From: Siphonodentalium dalli
Taxonomy: Eukaryota; Mollusca; Scaphopoda; Gadilida; Siphonodentaliidae
DNA length: 64,000 bases
Assembly: GCA_032622095.1 (NCBI GenBank)
Contig: CP136063.1
Coordinates: 147,803,379-147,867,378 of the forward strand
Reading direction: 5' to 3'
Made by a program: the position numbers and the translations under genes. Below, piece after piece: positions 46,973 to 59,328 of the stretch. The notes beneath the pieces were generated by a model. It saw only the letters and a list, made by a program, of their open reading frames with translations. It was not told the DNA's origin and searched no databases. Position 1 is the stretch's first letter. Each line of letters begins with the position of its first letter.

Positions 46973-47514
46973 GACAGGACTTATTTTAGCTCAGACTACC
47001 CAAATCAAATGCCATCTGTATTCGCAGACTGAAATACGAGAAGCCTCATTGATTCATTTCCGTTCCATCGGGACAAGACTGTCATATGCAAGACACCTTA
47101 ACTTTTGTTTGGTTTATATTAATCGTCCATTTTTCTTGCCTAGTATTCCTCCGTTGATGTAAGTGATGTACATGTAGCGTTTGACTGGTTTCATAAGTCC
47201 CATTTATTTCCGCGAAAGTATGTAGAAAAAAATCTGAGTAGAGCCCAGTGATTGGTAAAATGCTTAGTCTGTGCAAATGTTTCCTGGAGAAAATAGGTGA
47301 GTCTTAAATCTTTTGAACATTGTGTAAGGGGCTTGTTACATAAACGGGCTTGTTACATGTTATGAACCGGAACAATTCGATCATGGAGACCTCGGTCGTG
47401 TTGTCAGTATGTTTCAGACAGATGTGGTAACATTTCCACTAAATGTATGTGCTAGCCTGATTATCCCTATAAATGATGACATAATTAGAATATTACAACT
47501 ACCACAAAATGTTA

Positions 47515-47895
47515 ACATTAAATTCTTATCCAATTGATATGATTTATAGATTAAACAATTATTATTTCTTCTCAAATGGACACACGGATTCCATCATAAT
47601 ATAACTGTAAGACAACATGATGTAGGAAAGATATTGAAACACGAGGGCATGGGAGTAAGCATGGCATGCTTTGTATAGCTCTTCGATCCTCATATAATAT
47701 ATTGTTTTGGTGCTGATTGTTATTTTAGGTCGACACAACAGCTTCTGACGCTGACGAACACAAGAAGGAGAAGGTTGGTTTATAAAACATATTAATTCTT
47801 GAAATGTCCAACTTATGAGACTTTGAGTACCCTAGGTGGTTTGGAAAGGGGTTTGTGCATAGGCCATCCCACGGTCTTGTTTTTCTTTTTATCTG
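47515..47895 (+). repeat. Exon-bearing duplicated segment, copy A
   Basis: Together with 52075-52440 it forms a direct duplication that includes intron, a 45-bp exon and intron again. Shared landmarks are 'tatttcttctcaaatgga', 'tgtaggaaagatat/tgtaggagagctat', 'atgggagtaagcatg', the exon, and 'aggccatcccacggtct'. Copy A is cut at 47899 by a Helitron. The copies are diverged, so the duplication is not recent. Confidence 0.78.
47729..47773 (+). CDS. 45-bp exon, duplicated copy A
   Basis: Acceptor TTGTTATTTTAG|GTC, donor GAGAAG|GTTGGT, phase 0 to phase 0. It encodes VDTTASDADEHKKEK. Its sister at 52284 encodes VSRTASETDEHNNEK. Both keep splice signals and frame, so the protein can carry one or both 15-residue units. 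Confidence 0.62.
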
Positions 47896-47898
47896 AAA

Positions 47899-49506
47899 CT
47901 AGCAGGTTAGCCCGCCACTGGCGGCATTCGTCCCATGGCTTTGTTCGAAAAAGCAATTGCAACAGGTTCCGAGACACTTGTGCTATTTGCAGCAAATTTC
48001 GGCAATAGTCAGAAACATGACAATAAATTTTACCCGATTTTTTTTGGTTTTTCAAGGAGTTAATTGTGCCTATTTAATTTTGTTTTTCAATTTTACCCGA
48101 TTTGTTTTTGTTTTTCAATGAACCCGTCCATGACACTTCCCGTATTTAGCAAGTTTGAGCTCAATCGGTTCGAGTCTATAAAGGACACACTCATATATAT
48201 GACACTTCCCCTCTGGCAGCAAGTGGAGCGAACAAATCAGATTTTATTTGGCTCTATTAGTTCCTTGTATTGTCAGAGCGTCGGTACGAGTGATTTGAGC
48301 GGTCTGTAACCTTAATTGGAAGCAACCGCCCTCGTGCTGATGCCGGCGAGTGAGACGGTTTTGGATTAGGCTTAGTGCGACGGACAATGGAGCTAATCCC
48401 TGACGCCGCGTTAGCAGCAATAGAGAGATCTCAAATTGCGGATATTGTTAGCTGGAATCTCCAGTCTAACAGAGGCTATTTGACTCTCTGTTGAATTTCG
48501 GACGGGAGATGCTGGAAACCAGAGATCTTCCACCCGGAGCAAGACCAAGACCAGCCGTACCATGAAAGATGAGCCTCCTAAGAAAAAGACACCAGCTCGA
48601 ATGAGAAGGGACGCAGCCAGACGGGCGAAATGGAAGAAGATGGGGGCGACCGTTGATCGACCGGTCACCCCTCCCCGTGTGGCTCAGCCGTCTATAGTCA
48701 AAGCCGGCGGGTCGAAGTTGTCTGAGAGACGCCCAGACGACTCGACCTGCATGGAGACTGACGACATAGCACCAACTAGCAGGGATTCCGTGGATCTGCC
48801 GGAGGTCCCTGCTGTCGTCGTCGAGGCTACCGGAGACAGGGACGTGGATACCACCCCAGATGTTCCTGCCGCCAGCTTCGATGTGGAACTGGACTTTACA
48901 CCTCGGACACCGGATTACCAAAACATCCCGGTGTCCCCCAGCTCCACCAACAACAACACCAGCGCAGCCTCCGCCCGTCATGAACTCAAGGCTGAAGTAG
49001 ACAAACAGATTGCATTGTCACAAGAGGCGTTGAGGATATCAAAAATCAACAATCAGCGACATCAACTGTACCTACAACAGCTCCAACAGAAATCTCCTCC
49101 GTCACCACAATCATCAACAGAAAAGCCAAAAAAGAAAAGGAAAAAGAAAAAGTAATCACCATCACCATCACAAAATGCTTAATTTTTTTTGTTTTTTGTT
49201 CTCATAATAAGAGGCAAAAACATGAGGGATTAAGGAAAGGGTCACTCGACCCTTTCGACAATCCCGGGCTAGCCCCCCCCCGAACCACTCACTTTATGAC
49301 ACTTCCCGTAGGTAGCAAGTTTGAGCTCAATCGGCATTCCCTGGAATTTGCCAGTCACCAACGCGGCGTAATTTTGGTACATATATATATAGAGACCAAT
49401 TGTCCATCGGCTGTCATGTGTGGTAAAGATGTCTTATAAGCCGACATTGCCGTGGGGATGCCCGTTCCTACACGCGTTTTCGATTCTATGAAGTACCCAC
49501 ATATAT

Positions 49507-49541
<35 letters not shown>

Positions 49542-49568
49542 CGTAGTTCTCAAAATATATAGTATAGA
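47899..49568 (-). mobile_element. Helitron with cargo, minus strand
   Basis: Read on the minus strand it begins at 49568 with TCTATACTATATATTTTGAG. It ends at 47899 with the perfect hairpin GCCCGCCAGTGGCGGGC, 'taacctg' and CTAG before T. The 1.67-kb body holds the broken coding segment at 48387-49155 in the opposite orientation. Parts at 48130-48200 and 49295-49340 share 'acttcccgta...agcaagtttgagctcaatcgg', the same motif as at 50085-50115, so the element was assembled from related pieces. The 5' end carries a (TA)n tract. Confidence 0.72.
48387..49155 (+). pseudogene. Broken ORF with lysine-rich ends inside the Helitron
   Basis: An open frame at 48562-49155 gives 197 residues: a basic block (KKKTPARMRRDAARRAKWKK), an acidic/Pro/Thr-rich middle, a Gln/Asn-rich helix (residues about 145-170) and a final poly-lysine tail. 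Upstream, an ATG at 48387 opens MELIPDAALAAIERSQIADI followed by WNLQSNRGYLTL. One base shift near 48480-48495 would link it to SVEFRTGDAG and on to the downstream frame. The 'basic block after a short domain' layout resembles ORF1-like proteins of animal retroelements, but I cannot assign it. It may be a captured or retroposed gene piece. Confidence 0.45.
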
Positions 49569-50205
49569 TTGGCAGATTCCAGTAGCTTTATAACGGTATA
49601 TCTGGGGAGAAATCTGATGCTATATTCGAGATTATCTGGGATGATTTCGGTATATATACTGTAAAAACAAAGCGCACCATCCGTGCTCGCAGGGAATAAA
49701 TTTCGAGCGATAACGTTTGCGTAAATACGAAATTGTGAGTGTTGGTTTGTAACCGGGATTTCGTTGAAGCATTATGCCTATAACTACCCCCCCCCCTAAG
49801 CCCTGACCTAAGTGTCATACATACTATAACAATGATGTTGTAAGAGCTCCAATAAATCTGCCCGCATAGGCAAGCACTCAATGTTCCCGTATAACTCTGC
49901 AGATGCATGCTAATAACGTTGAATGGGAAACAGACGCTCTTTATAGAGATGCGTCAAAAACAAACGCTCATTAAATAATCACTTGATTAACCCACGCCGT
50001 GCCTTTGCGGTGATTTGAGATTGGAGAACGGGTGCTCTGAGCTTCTCTAAACCGCGACCACGGTCGTGTCGGTGTGATTTGACACTTACATAGGAAGTTT
50101 GAGCTCAATCTTTACACGCGTTTTGGATTCTATGAAGTACCCACACACACATATATACATATATACATATATATATATACGAAGTCTCAAAATATATAGT
50201 ATAGA
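49569..50205 (-). mobile_element. Second minus-strand Helitron, 5' part
   Basis: Begins at 50205 (minus) with TCTATACTATATATTTTGAG and shares with 26296-26787 the run 'caagtgattatttaatgagcg...gacgcatctctataaagagcg...cattcaacgttattagcat'. Beyond 'catctgcagag' (about 49900) it diverges. No own hairpin-CTAG end is seen before the neighbouring Helitron begins at 49568, so its 3' part is lost or was displaced. Confidence 0.6.
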
Positions 50206-50569
50206 TAATATGGGGGTCAATATATAATTTTCAGTATTTTCAGGTCCAATTTAAAATTCTGACAAAACGAAAAATAATTGTCGATTAGTTTGTTTTTGTT
50301 TGTAGTAAAATTAGATTTTAAAGATTTTTATGCCATGTTGGCACTAGTCACATTCAGTTGTCTTCTCTTATTGAAGAATACCTCATTCCAAAATGCGAAC
50401 CATGAAACTGTAAATGTACAAAACAAACTTGGAATGAATTCCTATTCCACCGGAACACAACTAGTAAGGCTGAAGCTATGGAAGATTGCCCAAATCTAAA
50501 AACATTTATACAGGGCCAGCATGATAAGTAGCCCATGCCATGTACATAATATAGCTTTTTAGAAAGGCG
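50206..50569. other. Intron stretch, nothing recognised
   Basis: Short frames on both strands at 50278-50536, no motif, no splice-bounded exon. Confidence 0.4.
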
Positions 50570-52045
50570 ATCCTCAGTCGTTAACTCCCGCGACAGGCAT
50601 TTCGCAGCCTATATATAGCTCCACCGACAGTTGTTCCACACTAATCCACAGCATATAACTCTCGCCACAATAAGCATCAGAGGCTATGGCAAATTAGCCA
50701 AAACATATTCACATTTATCCACAGCCCTCACAACAGGTGCACCATATGTCATATAGTCCACATGGCGGGTGCTCTACTATAGCTTTCATGACAAGCGTAA
50801 ACGTTCCTCGACCAACAACTCTCAGACGACTGCCGTTACACGTGCATCATATATCTCCCACGACAGGCGTTACACAGCATCATATATCTCCCACGACAGA
50901 CGTTACACAGCATCGTACATCTCCCACGACAGGCGTTACACAGCATCGTATATCTCCCACGACAGGCTTTACACAGCATCGTACATCTCCCACGACAGGC
51001 GATACACAGCATCGTACATCTCGGACGACGGGCGTTACACAGCATCGTATATCTCCCACGACAGCCGTTACACATCATCGTATATCTCCCACGACAGGCG
51101 TTGCACAGCATCGTATATCTCCCACGACAGGCGTTACACAGCATCGTATATCTCCCACGACATCGTTAAACAGCATCGTATATCTCCCATGGCAGGCCTT
51201 AAACAGCATCGTATGTCTCCCATGGCAGACGTTATGCAGCATATATCTCCCACGACATGCGTTACAGAGCAGAGGCTACGGCAAATTAGCCAAAACTGTA
51301 AACTTTTATACACAGCCCGCACAATAAGTACTCCAATCCATGGACAGGTGATCTACAGACTATATATATAGCATTTACAACAGGCATTCCTCGGCAGATA
51401 ACGCCTGCGACAGTCATTACACAGCCTATAGCTCCAACGACAGGCGTTCCACAGCTTATAATTATAGAGCTCCAACGAGAGGTATTCCATGGCCAAAAGC
51501 TCTGACAGGTGTTTTCCATGCAGAAAACGCGCCATCCCACGACAGGCGTTACACAGCACACATCTCACACGACAGGCGTTACACAGCATACATCTAACAC
51601 GACAGGCGTTACACAGCATTCATCTCACACGACAGGCGTTACACAGCATACATCTCCCACGACAGGCGTTACACAGCATACATCTCACACGACAGGCGTT
51701 ACACAGCATACATCTCACACGACAGGCGTTACACAGCATACATCTAACACGACAGGCGTTACACAGCATACATCTCACACGACAGGCGTTACACAGCATA
51801 CATCTCACACGACAGGATTATACAGCATACATCTCGCACGACAGGCGATAAACAACATATGTCGCCCACGAAAGGTTTTCCGAAGCCTTTAGATCACATG
51901 CCTTGCGTTCCATATCATATACAACTCGTGCATTGCGTTCCATATCATATACATCTCATGCATTGCGTTCCATATCATATACATCTCTTGCATTGCGTTC
52001 CATATCATATACATCTCATGCATTGCGTTCCACGTCCTATGTCAA
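50570..52045 (+). repeat. Block of three related 30-33-bp minisatellites
   Basis: Array 1 (about 50850-51270): 'ctcccacgacaggcgttacacagcatcgtatat', 32-33 bp, about 13 units. Array 2 (about 51537-51860): 'acacgacaggcgttacacagcatacatctc', 30 bp, about 11 units. Array 3 (about 51897-52035): 'catgcattgcgttccatatcatatacatct', 30 bp, five units. Degenerate 'cgacaggcgtt.ca' copies fill 50580-50850 and 51370-51530, so all derive from one ancestor. Long open frames here on both strands are translations of the repeat. The units abut without unique spacers, so this is not a CRISPR array. Confidence 0.9.
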
Positions 52046-52074
52046 ACTGTTTAGAATATTAAAACTACCAAAAT

Positions 52075-52440
52075 TTTTAAATGAAATGTTTATCCAACTG
52101 ATTTAAAAACAAAATATTTCTTCTCAAATGGATACAATGATTCCAACATAATATAACACGAAGACAACATGTTGTAGGAGAGCTATGGAAACGGAGGATA
52201 TGGGAGTAGGCATGTTATGCTTGTGTAGAGTACATCTCTTCGAACCTCTTATCAAATATGATGGTGGTGATTTTTATTTTTAGGTCAGCAGAACAGCTTC
52301 AGAAACTGACGAACACAACAATGAAAAGGTTGGTTCATAAAACCCAACTTATGAGACTATAGGTGCTTTGTGAAGGGGTGGGTGGCACTGGGTTTATGCA
52401 TATAGGCCATCCCACGGTCTTTGATTTTTTTTTATTATCT
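52075..52440 (+). repeat. Exon-bearing duplicated segment, copy B
   Basis: Sister of 47515-47895, about 4.55 kb downstream. Most of that spacing is made of the later Helitrons and the minisatellite block. Confidence 0.78.
52284..52328 (+). CDS. 45-bp exon, duplicated copy B
   Basis: Acceptor TTTTTATTTTTAG|GTC, donor GAAAAG|GTTGGT, phase 0 to phase 0; encodes VSRTASETDEHNNEK. Ser/Thr at residues 2, 4 and 6 and the DEH core are kept relative to copy A. Preservation of frame and splice sites despite divergence suggests it is used. Confidence 0.6.
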
Positions 52441-53519
52441 GACAATAGTGTGGGTTGGTCAGGCTATAATTTTCAGTATTCCACACAAAGATTTACCCAC
52501 ACGATTGCTAATATTAGTTGGCTTGAATGAAACATTAAATGGCGCAGAGTACTCTTAATTATTAAAACTGGGCTTTTGTTAAAATTACTTATGTAGGCCA
52601 ATATTTTTTGGCAATTTGGTGAATAGAGTAACTCATACTTATTTGTGTATATACTTTATATGTCATTTAAATAAGATTTCAAAAAATTTAATACCATAGT
52701 TGGTGGAATATGTTTCAAACTTTCTGTGGAATATTCATTGTTTCACTATTGGAAAGAATGCGTACCAAATGTTTTTATTCAATAAAGTAAACACAATATA
52801 AAGATCCAAATTTAAATTTGACAAATCTAAAATATTTGTCGATATTAAAGTTTATTTTTTTAAAGTAAAATAACATTTTGCAAATTTGTATAAAAATAAT
52901 TATAACTAGAGGTCAGATTCCATGGAATCAGATATACTTCCATGGTATCCCATTCCATAGGTGTGTTATGCGTATATGTGTGTTCCTCTTCATGCGAATG
53001 CATATTGGTGCTTTCTGATCTGATGGTGGATTTGCATTGACATTTCTAAATAATATATATATTCCAAAGGTTAATGTCATTTGGTTCGACCCAGCGCGGA
53101 CGATTAATGACAATCTAATGCATCATGGTCCTGACCAACTGAGCCACCATTCACCCCAGCCAATCAGTTAATTTTTGTTCAGTAGGGATACATTTTAGGG
53201 CTAATTATAACCCCTCCCATACGTCCAAATCCTGTTCAACGGTCAAGAAATTTGGCGAGTCTGATTATATCGTAATCGACATGTAGATCAAAAGGGTGTA
53301 AAGCATATAAATGTACCATAACTCTGTTACATGTATTTCGCATTTATTGGATAGTTCTTTCAGTTTCGGATTCAGAATCTTTTAGATGTAATGCGGATGA
53401 AAGACCGGTTAGTTAATTAATTAGTATTTCAGTGCGTCATCTCTACACTATAGTCATTAACGTCTGTGTAATAGAGTTAACTGTAATCGAGAGATAACTA
53501 TATCACAATCGATAATGCT
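52441..53519. other. A+T-rich intron stretch
   Basis: No exon or repeat family recognised. Confidence 0.4.
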
Positions 53520-54430
53520 AGCTGAGTGACTACCCGTCCGCTCTAAAACTAATGTTGTCCGTATATGCTACCAAACACATGCAGTGTTCAAAATATAAAA
53601 CACTATTTTCCATTTTGTTCTCCTTTTTACGAGTTTCGGTGGAATTTGCCAAAAGGCTCGACCCTCCCAGGGCGTACGCGCTCTCCGTCGAACAGGTTGA
53701 TTGCATAATAGAGCAGTGAATCTTTGGGGACGTATCTATGGTATATCGTTGTACCTGTTCATGCATTAGCCATGCTCAGTGATAAACCCATTTGATTTGG
53801 CGTCAAGAAGAGTGCGTTTGAATTTGAGTAATATATATCACCCGTTAACAACGTTACACGCAACCAGGAGTAAACGGTCGAATCTAAAACTTATATAATC
53901 ATACTAAAGTGTTGACTGACCACGTCCACTCGTCAAAAAGTTTTTATCTCAATGATTGATTTTTTAAATAATTTTCCGCTTTTGTTTTCGGTGGAATTTG
54001 CCAAGTCTGAACCCACCGACGCAAGCTCTCCGTTGAGCAGGTTGCATTTATAGTAAAATTTTGGAGGCATATCTACAGTATACCGACGTACATGCTCCTG
54101 CATTAAACTCACTCCTTCGTTAGACTACTTAAGTATACATATTTATATTATATAGCGTTGTCTCGAGTAAACCGTTCCATCTGAAAATTCGAAAATCGCA
54201 CTCTAGATGCGCCTGAACACTACCCATCAGATTCACTAGTCAGAATAATAGTATCTCCATGTTTGAATTTCCTCCCTTTACGATTTCTGAGGAATTTTAC
54301 AAAAGTCACAACTCGCCCCTAATCGCACTCTCCGCTGGGCAGGTTGCTATTAGAGTATAGCAGTCACATTTTGGGGGCGTACCTATAGTATGCCGACGTA
54401 TCTGCTACGGCATTACCTTGCTCTTTCATT
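53520..54430. repeat. Degenerate ~330-bp tandem repeat, three units
   Basis: The motif series 'ttttccgtttcggtggaatttgccaa...ctctccgt(c/t)gagcaggtt...ttttggggrcgtatctayrgtat...cgacgta...gcattarc' occurs near 53630-53770, 53985-54110 and 54290-54420. Heavily diverged. Confidence 0.65.
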
Positions 54431-54439
54431 AGCCCGTTT

Positions 54440-57400
54440 GGATTTGGCGGGAAAAATAGGTGCAATTTTCCGTTCCCCGTATAGCACAAAGGTATGGGAC
54501 AAAAAACTTTAAGTGGTATATTCGGGTCCGAATCCAATTCGGCATATGTGATAAACAAATGATAGCGCAGGACTTATTAAAAAAAACCCTCAGTTTATGC
54601 ATCGTGGTGTATGGCGATTGCCTATCTATGGGCGGTAGCTCCACAGGGAAAGCGCGTACACAGGTTTTGATGCCCGTGGGCAGTAGGGCATATCGAGGTG
54701 TGCATACGGTCCAATTTTCGATGCTTTGCACCTTTTAATTTCCGAGATAATAAAATGAATTTTTTTCAGATTAAGGGAGATAACTCCTCGGAGAAAACGC
54801 GGACAATATGCTTTATTCAAATAAGGCTTACAACTCACTGGCCCCAACATACGTACTAAGTTTTAGTGTGCTACTCCTTGTACTTTTCGAGTAATAGTGA
54901 TTGCAAACGTGTCCAGTATAATAACAATGATAAATATTCGAAAAAGGGCCATAACTCCGTCAAGAGACATTGGGCCGAAATTCGGATACCTTTATTTTTA
55001 GTAGACCTTAGATGCCTACATTCGCTAGAGATTTCGCGTTCCTACTGCAATTAGTTTCTGGGTATTTCAAAATAAACGGAAAACGACCTCAGTAGAAAAA
55101 CAATAGACTTCCTTGGTTACACCATGGAAGTATAATAATAGGGGAAATCATGATCTGAAAGAATGGCAGTTTATGGACAGAAAATATGAAGTAGGATGAT
55201 TATATGTTGTCCTAACATGTATAGGTTGATCTCAAGTGTTTGGAAGTGACCCCACCCCTGCCTCGAAATTGGGTGACGGGATTGGGAAATTTTCAACCCA
55301 GGCAAAAAATGCGAACTTTGATGGACCGTAACTCCGTTATTTTCTAATGGATTTTTAAATTGTTTTCAGTATTGTGATCGTCTGCTCACAGAGATTGTAC
55401 GTTATATATCTGTCATATGATTCGGAGACGAATAACAGTTTGGTTATTGGAAAGCATATGGGCCCAAATTCAAACTTTGAGGGCCAAAATCTCCGCCATT
55501 TTCCAACAGATTTAATATCTATTTTCAGTTTTGTGATCATCGTGTATGGTAGATGTTATATTCCAAGTTTCATCTGATTCGAAAAAGAATAAAAAATTGG
55601 TACCACGGACCACCCCTCCCCTGACCCACAACACTGAAACAATAATGGCAAAATTTGGCGCACCTCGTGCTCTCTCCAGACCGCACACATTGGCCTATCA
55701 GGTTATAGCCAAACGTTTACATCTTCGGAGGAGATGTGGTTTCAAGCACATGGGCCCAAATTGCAAACTTTGAGGGCCCGTAACTCTTGCATTTCTTCTC
55801 GGATTTCAAAAATCCTTTCCGGTATGGGTTTGTTTTCGTTCAGGAAGTACATATACTTAAATAGATGAATAAATTTGAGGACCCGTACCTCTATCAGTTT
55901 TCAATGGAATTTCGAAATTATTTCAGTTTCCAGATCGGCTGCTGTTGTAGATGTTATATTCCAAGTTTCATCTGATTCGGAGTAGAATAAAAAAAATTGT
56001 ACCACGGACCACCCCTCCCCTGACGCCCAACATTGAACCGATAGTGGCAAAATTTGGCGCACCACGTGCTCTCTTCAGTCCGCACGCATTGGCGTATCAG
56101 ATTACAGCCAAACTTTTACATCTTCGGAGGAGATGTGGTTTCAACCACATGGGCCCAAATTGCAAACTTTGAGGGCCCGTAACTCTTGCATTTCTTCTCG
56201 GATTTCAAAAAACCTTTCCGGTATGGGTTTGTTTTCGTTCAGGAAGTACATATACTTAAATAGATGAATGTCAATCAAAACAAAAATTTGCGAACATTTT
56301 GCCCCCACCCCAGTGTAAAAATATATGTCGGACCTTGTAAAATTTTCTTCCTCGGACTAAGCTGACAACGGTCAACACGACTATGAAAACCAAATGCAGT
56401 TATCTGGAATGATACGGGAGGACAACATAGTACAATCAAATAGAGGTTTGCCAACTATGGGCGGTAACTCCTCAGGGAAAGCACGGACACAAGTTTTGAT
56501 GCCCGTGGGCAGTAGGGCATATCCAGGTATGCATACGGTCCAATTTTCGATGCTCTGCTCCTTATAATTTCCGAGATAATAAAATGACATATTTTCATAT
56601 AAAGGGAGATAACTCCGCGGGGTAAACGCGGACAAAATTCGTTGTATGCCGATAGGTTAGAACTCATTGACCACAACATACGTACAAACTTTCAGTTCGA
56701 TACTCCCCATACTTTCAGATATTAAGGCGTTGCAAAAGTGTGGAGTATAATAACAAATAATAATGAAAAATAATCGTAAAAGGGCCATAACTCCGTCTAG
56801 AAACCTTGGACCGGTATGCGGATACCTTTATTTTTAGTAGACCTTAGATGCCTACAATCGCTAGAGATTTCGCGTTTTTACTGTAATTAGTTTCTGAGTA
56901 TTTCAAAATAAACGGAAAACGACCTCAGTAGAAAAACAATATACTTCCTTGGTTACACCATGGAAGTATAATAATAGGGAAAATCATGATCTGAAAGAAT
57001 CGCAGTTTATGGACAGAAAATATGAAGTAGGATGATTATATGTTGTCCTAACATGTATAGGTTGATCTCAAGTGTTTGGAAGTGACCCCACCCCTGCCTC
57101 GAAATTGGGTGACGGGATTGGGAAATTTTCAACCCAGGCCAAAAATGCGAACTTTGATGGACCGTAACTCCGTTATTTTCTAATGGATTTTTAAATTGTT
57201 TTCAGTATTGTGATCGTCTGCTCACAGAGATTGTACGTTATATCTGTCATATGATTCGGAGACGAATAACAGTTTGGTTATTGGAAAGCATATGGGCCCA
57301 AATTCAAACTTTGAGGGCCAAAATCTCTGCCATTTTCCAACAGATTTAATATCTATTTTCAGTTTTGTGATCATCGTGTATGGTAGATGTTATATTCCAA

Positions 57401-58930
57401 GTTTCATCTGATTCGGATAAGAATAAAAAATTGGTATCACGGACCACCCCTCCCCTGACCTTCAACACTGAAACAATAATGGCAAAATTTGGCGCACCTC
57501 GTGCTCTCTCCAGACCGCACACATTGGCCTATCAGGTTATAGCCAAACGTTTACATCCTCGGATGAGTTGTGATTCCAAGCACATAGGCCCAAAATTGCT
57601 AAATTTGAGGACCCGTACCTCTATCAGTTTTCAATGGAATTTCGAAATTATTTCAGTTTCCAGATCGGCTGCTGTTGTAGATGTTATATTCCAAGTTTCA
57701 TCTGATTCGGAGTAGAATAAAATAATTGTACCACGGACCACCCTCCCCTGACGCACAACACTGAACCGATAGTGGCAAAATTTGGCGCACCACGTGCTCC
57801 AGTCCGCACGCATTGGCGTATCAGATTACAGCCAAACTTTTACATCTTCGGAGGAGATGTGGTTTCAAGCACATGGGCCCAAATTGCAAACTTTGAGGGC
57901 CCGTAACTCTTGCATTTCGGATTTCAAAAAACCTTTCCGGTATGGGGTTGTTTTCATTCAGGAAGTACATATACTTAAATAGATGAATGTCAATAAAAAA
58001 AAAAAAATTGCGAACATTTTGCCCCCACCCCAGTGTAAAAATATATGTCGGACCTTGTAAAATTTTCTTCCTCGGACTAAGCTGACAACGGTCAACACGA
58101 CTATGAAAACCAAATGCAGTTATCTGGAATGATACGGGAGGACAACAGAGTACAATCAAATAGAGGTTTGCCAACTATGAGCGGTAACTCCTCAGGGAAA
58201 GCACGGACACAAGTTTTGATGCCCGTGGGCAGTAGGGCATATCGAGGTATGCATACGGTCCAATTTTCGATGCTCTGCTCCTTATAATTTCCGAGATAAT
58301 AAAATGACATATTTTCATATAAAGGGAGATAACTCCGCGGGGTAAACGCGGACAAAATTCGTTGTATGCCGATAGGTTAGAACTCATTGACCCCAACATA
58401 CGTACAAACTTTCAGTTCGATACTCCCCATACTTTCAGATATTAAGGCGTTGCAAAAGTGTGGAGTATAATAACAAATAATAATGAAAAATAATCGTAAA
58501 AGGGCCATAACTCCGTCTAGAAACCTTGGATCGGTATGCGGATACCTTTATTGTTAGTAGACCTTAAATGCCTACAAGCGCTAGAGATTTCGCGTTGCTA
58601 CTGTAATTAGTTTCTGAGTATTTCAAAATAAACGGAAAACGACCTCAGTAGAAAAACAATATACTTCCTTGGTTACACCATGGAAGTATAATAATAATAA
58701 TAACAATGAAAAATAATCGCAAAAGGGCCATAACTCCGCCAAGAAGCATTGGGCGGAAATCCGGATACCATTGTATCTAGTAAACCTTCGATGCCTACAT
58801 TCGCTAGAGATTTCGCGTTCCTACTGCAATCAGTTTCTGAGTATTTCGAAATAAACGGAAAACGACCTCAGTAGAAAAACAATATTCTTCCTTGGTTACA
58901 CCATGGAAGTATAAAAATACAAAAGAAAAT
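54440..58930. repeat. 1.7-1.8-kb tandem repeat, about two and a half units
   Basis: The anchor 'ccgagataataaaatga' recurs at 54742, 56571 and 58291 (spacing 1829 and 1720). Units 2 and 3 are almost identical; unit 1 is more diverged, and unit 3 is cut short. Within each unit, 'gggcc(g/c)ataactccgycattttc' followed by 'ttttcagttttgtgatc...ccaagtttcatctgattcgga' repeats as a ~170-200-bp submodule. The related phrase 'aagggccgtaactcatgtaa' at 59950 and 60120 is an outlier of the same family. No terminal inverted repeats or gene found; minus-strand frames (56381-56679 and 58101-58399) are identical because the units are. Confidence 0.85.
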
Positions 58931-59202
58931 TACACACGACATTGACTATGCTGAACTTGGAAATTGTTGATTCACTCTTTGCACCGGATCTGTGCGTTTC
59001 GGTGGCTCTGTGTATAGAGGCTCTGTGTATAGCGGTGTTACCGTTCGTTCATTCACCGATACATTAAACCACGCCGTGCTGTGGAGAAAATATTATCGCT
59101 TAACTTCAACCCTTGAAAAATACATAGATATAAACAGATGCTTGATACCAGATTGCCATGTCTGCAAAACATGCATCTTCAAAGAAGTTGAGCACATTTC
59201 AG

Positions 59203-59328
59203 GTTATGAATGGGGACCGCGACAATGCGACTGATGACATGAAGAAAACTGATGACACGAAGAAAACGGATGACGCGAAGAAACCTGCTGTCAAATCAGA
59301 GAGGAAGAAATCAACTGGAGGCAAGAAG
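59203..59328 (+). CDS. Lys/Asp-rich exon (42 codons), same gene
   Basis: Acceptor GAGCACATTTCAG|GTT, donor AAGAAG|GTCAGG (weak after GT), phase 0 to phase 0. It encodes VMNGDRDNATDDMKKTDDTK then KTDDAKKPAVKSERKKSTGG and ends KK. Inside is a seven-residue repeat (KKTDDTK/KKTDDAK) reflected in the DNA as 'gaagaaaacygatgac'. It is charged and probably disordered. Confidence 0.6.

Noticed and set aside
48466-48981. 171-residue minus-strand frame
   Set aside because: Shadow of the plus-strand frame at 48562-49155, which has the more protein-like, charge-segregated composition.
50737-51371. Open frames of about 200 residues on the plus strand, and others on the minus strand, with RYTASYISHD-type repeats
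   Set aside because: They are translations of the 32-33-bp minisatellite, open in several frames at once; no splice or start context.
50850-52040. CRISPR-like look of 30-33-bp repeats
   Set aside because: Units abut directly with no unique spacers, the units drift gradually, and the surrounding DNA is eukaryotic.
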